Shown here: piece by piece, positions 46,501 to 56,600 of the stretch
Layout of the letters: every line of letters starts with the position of its first letter
Numbering within the stretch: the stretch's first letter is position 1
NCBI RefSeq assembly: GCF_037975245.1
Contig: NC_092570.1
Coordinates: 8,369,001 to 8,433,000, forward strand
DNA: 64,000 bases
DNA from: Apostichopus japonicus
Lineage: Eukaryota; Echinodermata; Holothuroidea; Aspidochirotida; Stichopodidae
Direction: 5' to 3'
Notes under the pieces: model-generated
Database searches by the model: none
The model's input: only the letters and a program-made list of their open reading frames with translations
What the model was told of the DNA's origin: nothing
Program-made: the position numbers and the translations under genes

Positions 46501-49500
46501 TGGCTTGTGGGTCATGAAAGCAGTTATACCTTAATGGGTTTATGGAGAAAGCTGGATTGTAGGTCATGAAACAGTTACCTTAATGGGTTTATGGAGGAAG
46601 CTGGCGTGTGGGTCATGAAGCAGTTACCTTAATGGGTTTATGAAGGAAGATGGCTTGTGGGTCATGAGGCAGTTACTTAAATGGGTTTATGGAGAAAGCT
46701 GGCTTGTCGATCATAAAGCAGTTAATGGGTTTATGAAAAAAGCTGGCTTGTGGGTCATGAAGTAGTAATTTGAATGGGGTTTTGGAGAAAGCTGGCTTGC
46801 GGGTTATGAAGTAGTAATTTTAATGTTTTTTGGGGGAGAAAGCTGGCTTGTGGGTGGGTCATGAAGCAGTTACCTTAATGAGTTTATGGAGAAAGCTTAC
46901 GTGTGGGTCGTGAATTAGTTACCTTAATGGGTTTATGGAGAAAGTACGTGTTCAGGTAACTTGCGACTGGTTTACAATGGGAAACATCAACTAATGTAGT
47001 AAAGTCATTGCTAACAAAGGTGGGCTGCAGGGGGAAGTGGGGCTAGGTGGGAAGTGGGGAGACTGGGGAGGAATGGAATGATGGGCCTGACAAAGTGCTT
47101 CTTAGCTTCTCCTTTATTGCCCATCTTCTCAGATTGAAGGAAAACGTTTTTTTTTCCCACAAACTTCACAGCTTCACCAAACAAATTGATGAAGTAATTG
47201 ACACAACAGAAGATTTACTGTGTAATTTGCTGGACCAATGCAAGAGTAAGAGAGAAATTGAAGTATTTCTAGCAATTTCAGCAACTCCCAAATGTTTCCA
47301 AAATGCTAAAAGACGACAACCGAAAATCAAGAAACACCATAATGGTGGATCCGCCTTACCAGTAGGTTTGGAGCAGGCAATATCGCTTACATTCAAAAAG
47401 GTAAGACTATATATATATACTGTAGCGGCTTACTTAACAATGACTTTATATTTTGATGAAGGGTATATAAGTATTGCACAGTTGTGATTGATATATTGAT
47501 GTAGAAAGTATCATTAATAACGAACGTAGTTCAAGACGGTCCAAGGTGTTCTCATCACCCCCCCCCCCCCATTCCCTTCCTCAACACACACTCTGTTGAA
47601 TCTAATCTTTAGACGACCCGCTACTGACTTGCTGTGATGTTATGCGTCCAACCTGCCTACGTTGGATGATGACGTCAAAGCAATTCAATGAGAAATTCAA
47701 ACCACTGTTACCATCAGATAAGATTCCAAGGCTGTTATTCATCTGATTTCGAAATCAATTTGACCATCCCCCTCCCCCTCTCCCCTGTTTCACCCGACAT
47801 GCAGTTCCTTCTACCCATTTTGTTTTTACCTTTCTGTTGTTATTTTCATATAGTTTGTAGCGCATCCGTTTTCCCAAATGGCTGTAACAGAACGGATCTT
47901 TCATGGTCCTATAGCCTGGGACGAGATGGGACCTATGAGGTTCTTATTCCTGTCCTTAATGGTGATTATGTTCACCCCCTTCCTTTGCCTTTCATACTCT
48001 CTCTGTCCAGTCAAGAAGTTGGTTCAGTTTATGGAAACACCGTGAGTAACAATACTTTTCTTGTAAATAAAAATCGCATTTCGCTCTTTTTCCTATATTT
48101 GTTTGTAATTGCTTTAGGCATGTGGTTGGCTTTAGCTGTTAGCTTTGCTCGGGGTGGCGATGTTATAGTTTTTTATCAGGTCCAATCATTCCAACAATAT
48201 CAAATATTGAGAATGTATAAACAAGAGATATTATCTTACAGACTATATACCACTTTCGAAATGCTTATTAGGTTGTTGCCTTATTTCATGATTTCGAAAA
48301 GAGTTAATAATAGCGTAGTGGCATAATGCGTACCTACCTACCATACCACTCTGAGCATGCGTAGACCTAATTTAATTTTGAACCTTTTGATCGTCTGCAT
48401 CTGCATCATCCCATCTTCTCTGTTTCTCTCTCCATCGTCTCTCACCCCCTCTCACCCCCCCCCCCCTCCCACTCTCTATTACAGCTACGTGCGGATCCTC
48501 AACTCGTTCTCATCGCACTTGTTGTTCCTACTCTTCCTGTTACTTACGGCTGTGAATGTTTCATATACAAATACAGAGTGCCCGGACATAGGCGTGGATT
48601 ATCCAGAAGGCTTCACTTGCTCCGAGGTGAACACGCTCTATTGGCCCATCTACGGGAGGATGTATATCATTCTAGTAATAACCGCAGGTATGTAGATATA
48701 TAAAGCAAGCAATCTACAGATAGAAGAGTTCAGTATGGAACGCGAAAAGGGCAAACTTATTTCGTTGCTAAGTTTAACGTAAGTTTAGACAACGAAGTAA
48801 GTTTAGACAACGGAATTTTAGACATCAACGTGAGTTTGAGCAACAGCATGGTAACACAGCAGCAACAACTTAAGTTAAGACAACAAAAAACTTAGTTTTC
48901 GCGTTCCATAGTTCAGTAGAATAAGAGGATTGGGATTGGGTACTGTCTGAGCAGTTAGGTAACACTGACTAAGGTACACAAGCTTGGGGTTGGGACTAGA
49001 GACAGGCTTACAGGGACTTCCACATTGAACTCAGGATTTGGTCCTGTCTGAGCAGTAAGTAACAATGACTCATTTTGATAAATACTCCATACTTAGTGAT
49101 AAACAACATGGGTTTCGTCGCGGGAGATCATGTGAAACGCAGTTAGCCGGACTTGTAGATGACTTAACTCAAATACTGGAAAATCGAGGTCATGTAGATC
49201 TCTGTATTATGGATTTTAGCAAAGCATTTGATGTAGTTCCTCACAGACGCCTTCTGATGAAACTTGAACATCTTGGCATCAGACACAATACCAACAGGTG
49301 GATTGAGGATTTTCTATCCAACAGAACTCAAAATGTCATTATTGACGGGGAGTCATCAACAAGTTCTCCTGTATTTTCCGGAGTCCCACAGGGAACAGTT
49401 TTGGGTCCCCTGCTGTTCCTAGTCTACATAAACAACCTACCCGACTGTGTCGCTTCTGATGTAAGAATGTTTGCAGATGATTTAATTCTGTACCGACAAA

Positions 49501-52500
49501 TAAATTCCCATAGTGATTGTGACAATCTTCAAAAAGACATAAATTCACTCTGTAACTGGGAGACAGCATGGCAGATGAGATTCAACAAATCAAAATGCTT
49601 CATTATGCGGATGACTCACAAGAAGAATATTCCAAATCATGAGTACTCAATGGGCGACTCCATCCTTCAAGAGGTTAAACACCATCCCTACCTTGGAGTC
49701 GAACTTTCAAGTGATCTTACCTGGTCAAAACACATCAACCAGTCGGTAAACAGTGCCAATAAAATCCTTGGTCTTATCAAACGTAATTTTTGGAATTGTG
49801 CATCATCGGCAAGAGAAACAGCTTATAAAGCTCTTGTTAGACCCAAACTGGAATATGCCAGTGTAATCTGGGACCCTCATCAGCAAATCCACACAGAATC
49901 CTTGGAAAAAGTTCAACGACGGGCTGCCAGGTTCGTCAAAAATGAGTATAGTCGCTTTAGTAGTGTCACAGACATGTTAAAAGATCTCAACTGGGATACT
50001 CTTGAAAACAGAAGATTCAAAGCACGACTTGTTACCATATATAAAGAGACTCATGGCCTAATCCCAAGCAACATAAATAACCTTCTTGAAGACAAAGACA
50101 AACCAACCACACGTCAATCTCACAGTTTGAATTATAAAATTCCTCAAGCTCAAAAGAACTGTTATAAATATTCGCTTTATCCTCGCACCATTCCTCAGTG
50201 GAACGCACTCCCACCTGATCTAAAATCAGCACCAAACACCGCCTCCTTCAAGTTCATGCTGGGAAGTCAGCAGCACCATTAGCAAACTTGAAGGACTGCA
50301 TGTCAACAGCCACATCAGGGGCGATTTGTGCAGTATTACACCAAGACCAAGACCAAGATGAGTAAGGTACACTAGATTGGGTTTTGGACTAGAGACATGC
50401 TTACAGGTATGTACTCTCCCGCAGCGTACAATCTCTTGAAGAAGCCTCTAGGGGTAAAGGCTTCCAAACACCAGCACAAGAAGTTGTTACAAAATTGAGA
50501 TGTATACGAATGCAAGTAGAGAGAGAGAGAGAGGTGGAGTTAATTCGCATTCACTAACACTCAAACCTTTTACTAATTGGACCCAATCAGCGAAAATAAA
50601 AGATTGGTTAGTTGCTAGGTCTTATCAGAGTATTTCAAAAGTTGTCGGAAATATCGTGGTCTGATATCACTGTCACTTGGAGCGTTGTCGGGGGAACGTT
50701 GGAAATATTTTCAATGTTTCTGCCAATTTGGATTGCGGATTGTAAGTTGAAACTAATCAGAAGACACCCCCTATATATACCCTTAGATCACTCCCCTCAG
50801 TACCTTCGCCAAGATGGAAATCGGTCAATATTCTCCTTCACCACCCCCCCCCCCCCTCTCTCCAAATGTTGACCCTGGCAACGGATCTGAGTTGAGATAT
50901 CCTGTGTCGTAAACCTATACCTCGTTTTAATTATCATTTCTGTAGGACAAGTTATGTGGACCGTCGCCAGTATTTATAAGATGGGCGCCAAGTCATTCTT
51001 CGGAAAGTCATGGAGTTGGATAAATTTGACTCAAACGTGTCTATACGCTGCATCACTTGCAGCTTACTTCGTGTCTTTGGTACAGGTTAGTATGTACATG
51101 TATGTAGTCACCTATGAGTACAGAGCATTGTCAACCATATTTGAAACAACTAATAAAACAGGAACGTATAAGTTAATTGAAATGAGTCACTCTTTAACGT
51201 CAGCAATGACGTAGATCATTGTATATATACCTAATTATAATCCTTGAATTTGAATAGAGAGATCGTGAAATAGAAATTAAGAAAAAAAGACTTGTGAAGG
51301 TCAATTATAATATCTTTGTCATTAAAGGAATTGAAAAATATATGGTTTCCTAATTTTCTAAATATTTTAACTACTTATTGTTGTGAAATGAAAGATCAAA
51401 GAGAAAAAACGCCGCTCCACGACTACCACGAAAGGAGGCGCACTTTACATATTTCTTTTATCTCCCGACAGGTCGACGTATATTCGTCCATAACGGATGG
51501 AGGCACTGAGGTTGTTACAGTGTAAGTCACCGAATGGTATTAAGTTATATTCTTCATCTGTATGAAAGGATGAACTATGTCGACTCAACCCCCCCCCCAT
51601 CCCCAGCCCATCCCACTCCTTTTCTCTTACAGAGTCATTTTGGGGCAACATCTTAAAAATCCGAAGACTCCATTTTCTAACTTCATGATACGAATCAATA
51701 TTTTTTTTGTTCCAGATTCCCTATAATGTTGTTCACAATGCCATTTTGTCGCAACATGGTTACCAACTAAGGATCTCTGTATATGATTGTTTTCAATATC
51801 ATTACATATAACAGGTTGCAACATGCTGACCACCCAAACGCCCCCCCACCCCATCCCGGCCCCAAACCCTACTTTTGATTCAGATTCAACTCTGTACCTT
51901 CCCAACGATTTTACCTTTCTAGAGCTGACCATTTGCAAAAGTGAATGTATCTGCTATACTTGTTTACTTTATGTGGAATTAAATGAGCATGAGATTAATC
52001 AGCTTAATCCATTACAATGAATGCGGCTAATCAATATGAATCGTCTTTTCTTTCCAGGAATCGAAAGCCGGCTAACCATACCGTTTATTTTAGTGTTAAT
52101 GGTACACTGTACCAACCATCACGGGCCGAATGGAGTACATTCGAAACCCAAATTTGGGCTGAAGTTACTTTTTCTGGTAAAACATTTGTTAATTTGAAAT
52201 ATTTCATTCATTGATTAGTCCTAATGATGAGATACATAGCGCAGAAGTATTGACCTCAACATTCGTGACTTTGAAATTAACACGTATTGTGTGATATTAC
52301 CATAAATGTGTATAAAGTTAGAAGTATTGTTCAGGTCCGTACGCAGGATTTTCTTTGGGGTGGTCAAGGTGGTGCGCTTTCTGAAGATATGGACCTTTTA
52401 TTGAGCACCATACTATAGGTGTCGAGTTTGTATAATTAAGGATGCCTAGATATATATATATACAAATGGTGCTATAATCTGCAACCATATCAATTTGTTT

Positions 52501-53530
52501 TGCTACATTTGACGCAGTTACTGTTAACGTTCCCCCCCCCCCAGCAGGAGAGAACATGTCCTACCCCCCACCTAACCCCCACGGACTCGTAGTTGACATG
52601 GACTCAACATTTCAGCATGATTTCTCTCTAGGCATAATCCAATTTACTAAGTGTCTATTCCTAAGAACAGATTAAAGTGGGGGAAGGTGAGTTAAGTCGG
52701 TTGCGCAACTCTATTAAGATGTTATCCGCACAATGACGTCACCACAGTCAAAGTTCCTCAAGGTTGATCGCTCACAGTTACCACACATATTCCATATCTT
52801 CTATGGATGCTGTACGCAGACATGTGCACGGTTGCGGTATTTATAGACTCGTCTCGATCAAACAAACATGTAAGAGATTAGAAAAATGATATGTTTTAAA
52901 GGTTTCGACAAAATCACTTGTTACGTAAAAAAGGTGTCGTATATCCCACCTTTTTTCTTCTTTTTTCTCAACTTCACAGTGGCCAATATCCTGACTGTAC
53001 AAAGACTGTTGCATATCTGCATATACTTCGAGAGTGTTGGCTCGTTAATTATCTCAATGGGTCGTATGCTATCTAATGTGTTCAAGTTCGCCGTGGTGGG
53101 AGCTTTAATCGTATTTTCTTTTGCTCTGGGGTTTGCCCAGCTCATGGCTCCTTACTCTGACTTGGGGAGCTGTGAAGATGACGATTTCCACGTGGATCAC
53201 TGCGGAAATGCCGAAATGTTTGAAAGGTTTAACAGTCTTCTGATATAATACGTTTTAACCCGAAAATCCACCAGGGTTATTACGTCACAACTTTCCCCTT
53301 AGACCTCAGTATTTACAGAAATATATAACGTTTGTATACATATATCTATGGCTTAGTAAGAAACTAGTTTTGATTGCACGTGATTTCTCGTAAAATATTT
53401 ATAATTTATTTCGTAATGATATATTTTCATTCTTTTAATGTTGTACTTTCGTCGAGAGGGGTGTAATTTCCAAATGTCTGCAACAGTCTTGCATGTTTTT
53501 CATAGCTCTGTATTTTCCCCTTGTAACGTC

Positions 53531-53567
<37 letters not shown>

Positions 53568-53594
53568 TATATATATATTTATATATATGTATAT

Positions 53595-53644
<50 letters not shown>

Positions 53645-56600
53645 ATTTATATATATGTATATATATGTGTGTGTGTGTGCGTGGGTGTTCGTGTGTGTTC
53701 GTGTGTTTTATATTATGTGCATACGTGTCCAATCGACGGACTAGTTCAATAATGTTTTACCCTTATGCACACGTACAACCTCAGTGAAGAACTGAGCTAC
53801 AACCCCAACGCCTTCTGAATCTATCGCTTGAATGCGTTTGCATTACAATATATCTTCTGTTTTTTTAACACATACACTAGAGTAATGCTACGAACTATAA
53901 CTGGTTACATTGAGTACGTCTATATATATTAATGGTAGAACTTTTGTCTATATTCACAGCGTTCAAGGTTCTCTACATACGCTTTTTTGGGCAATCTTTG
54001 GAGAGTTTCATATAGTAGATATGTCTTTACCGATCAACCTGTTCATGGTTCACTATACTGTGCAAATTCTTCACGCCATCTACATCGTTGTGACGTCGAT
54101 AATACTGTTAAATATGTTGATAGCTGCAATGTTGACTACGTACGAATCAATACAAGTAAGTCAACATATTAGTTCAAGAGATTGGGTAATATGTAGTACC
54201 CTCACAGGTATACAACAAACACCATGTAGAAGAAGATCGGTCGTAGTGCGGGGTGGGGGGGGGGGGGGGTGAGGGTAGGCACTGCCCCAAGACTAACATG
54301 AACTGGGATAAATTACCCACAGTACCAAACCGTTTGATCGTGTAACACTGGGTGCTGTTAAACACAGTTCATCTACCTTGGTGATAAATTAATATTTCTC
54401 ATAAATATGATATGTCCCTTCCGAACCAGTAAAGATTACACCTAGCTACTCTCATGACGACTGGAAGATAAGTATACCTCTCTCCAGCACCCCTCCTACT
54501 GCTACTATTCATTACATTAATTTGCATCAATTGTTACTAAGAAGTTGTTCTATTTCAAGACATGAACACAGCCGATATCTTGTTAGACAACCTTGAGATC
54601 TAATTCCCAAACAAGAGTCTTCGAATAATATTTTCCAGCTTCATAAGAGAAGTAAGCATCCTACCAGTTTTAATACCAATCGCAGTATTTTAAAGCATGT
54701 ACCGTAAGATTGTAGTCTGTATAAGTCACGCGATGTAATAGAGGGCGACCTGTAACAAAGTTTTAAAAAAATAAGTATCCGAGTTGCTTTTAAATGCTTT
54801 ATAAAAGTTGAGAGATATGATCGATTAAGTCAAGAATTTGATATACCAATTGTAAACCCTTGAAGAACATGTAGTAATTTAGGTATGAAATTTGTCTCTC
54901 ATTAACTATTTCAAGTAAGTTATAAGTTATCGAGTTTTCAGACGCTTCATGTTGACCAAATTTCTTGTGTTTCTTTTGATGTATTGAACAGGGAAACTTA
55001 CATACAGAATGGATATTTTCAAGAACGAAGTTACTGCAGGGATACTGCGGTCATAGGTCAAATGTTCCAGTTCCTTTTAATCTTGTTCCTTCCGTTCGTG
55101 TTATTTGGGGAATCGTGAAGAAAATTTCTCGAAGAATCGCAAGCTTGCTCATGCGACTTGGAGTGACGGTAAGCTTAACACATCATGTATGTATGTATTT
55201 TAGATCCTCCTGCAAGCTGGAACTCGCGAAGAAGCCTCATTGGCTTATCAAAGCCGCAGGCTGACCGAAGTCAGTCTCTTAGATTCATATTTAACGTCCA
55301 TGATTATTTATGAATTGTCAATTATCAAAAAATCTGTAACTGGACGACATACATTAATCTTGGAGTGACTCGAACTTGGGACCTTATGATTGGAAGGCAC
55401 CGACGTTAACCACTGAGCTAACACTCCGTATCATAATCTGACATGATCACAATCTGACATGCTGACTACATATACGAACAGAGATGATTATGATGAACAA
55501 TTCCTCCAAACAGCTTTAGAATTAATTTGTTTCGTTTGAAGATATCCGCATGGTTTGAAATGGCTATTCTAGTGAATATTTATATCAGTTTTCTGTTTTC
55601 ATTAATTTCGTAATTTTCTTTATATCAAAAGTGTCATATAGTTTCTATATGGCCTACATTACCTACTACTGGCGATACCTTACATTCCCCAGTCCCACCC
55701 CTCCATTCATAAAAAACTTGTACCCCCATTTTCACCTTTTGACGTCACATTCCTCCCGCATCAGCTGTGATGAAGTCACATAGGATTCATTGACTTTCTA
55801 ACTCATCATAGTTCGGTCTTCTGTTGTAGTGTTCAACCTCCCTGATTCTTCTCCGTATTTATATATATATGCAGGTTCCAGAACGTTTTGCAGCTAGGCT
55901 TAACTACCACTGGAAAAGGAAACCAGCCGGTGGAGCAGCGGGCAACAGGGATAATAATATCAGGTTCAAGGAACGCCAAAAGGTACAAAATGCATACCAG
56001 GCACCTCTGTATGTGTAGTCCTGCCGAATTAATGGTTGAGGTTGTAGCTGGTGTGGATTGATGTGGTGGTGAATGGGTGGTCGGGTGCGTGATGATAGGT
56101 GCTGGGTGGGGGGGGGTAGCTAGTTATAACATGTTAAACGATTATAGATTGTGTGAAAGATCACTGATTGAAGTAGATTTAGTTGGCCATAGCTATCACA
56201 ATGAAATTTTGCGAAAACACAGTCGTTTCCATGGTTTCAGCAATATCAGGACAGTAAAAAAATGATACAAACATGTGTAAATCGTTTCATTGTTGTACCA
56301 TCGTATTGTAAACCGCGTACTATAATAGAAAATCAAAAAAATGAGAAGATTATAAAATGAAAAACATTCTTGAAAGTAGAGGTACCCTCCACCCGTGTCT
56401 ATGGTATACGATGCCCCACATTGCACCCTCTTCACAGAGGCGTAGCTCTAGAACCGGGGTCCCTGAAATCCTATAGTTACTGACTCTTCTATATTTATTG
56501 CTGTAATATGTATTCATCATTCCATCGAGTTGATGGGGGAGGGGGGGGTGGAAGAAAAACGTTTGTTGTCATATAACATAAAACAGCTGGGTTTGGTAGA

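Noticed and set aside
45906-46950. Regular ~49-bp repeats considered as CRISPR
   Set aside because: Units are contiguous with no unique spacers, in a eukaryotic intron.
56434-56560. 'cagaggcgtagctctag' followed by a G-tract as another hAT MITE (also 52332-52560 and 13125-13475)
   Set aside because: No matching opposite end or 8-bp duplication could be found; they may be eroded ends only.
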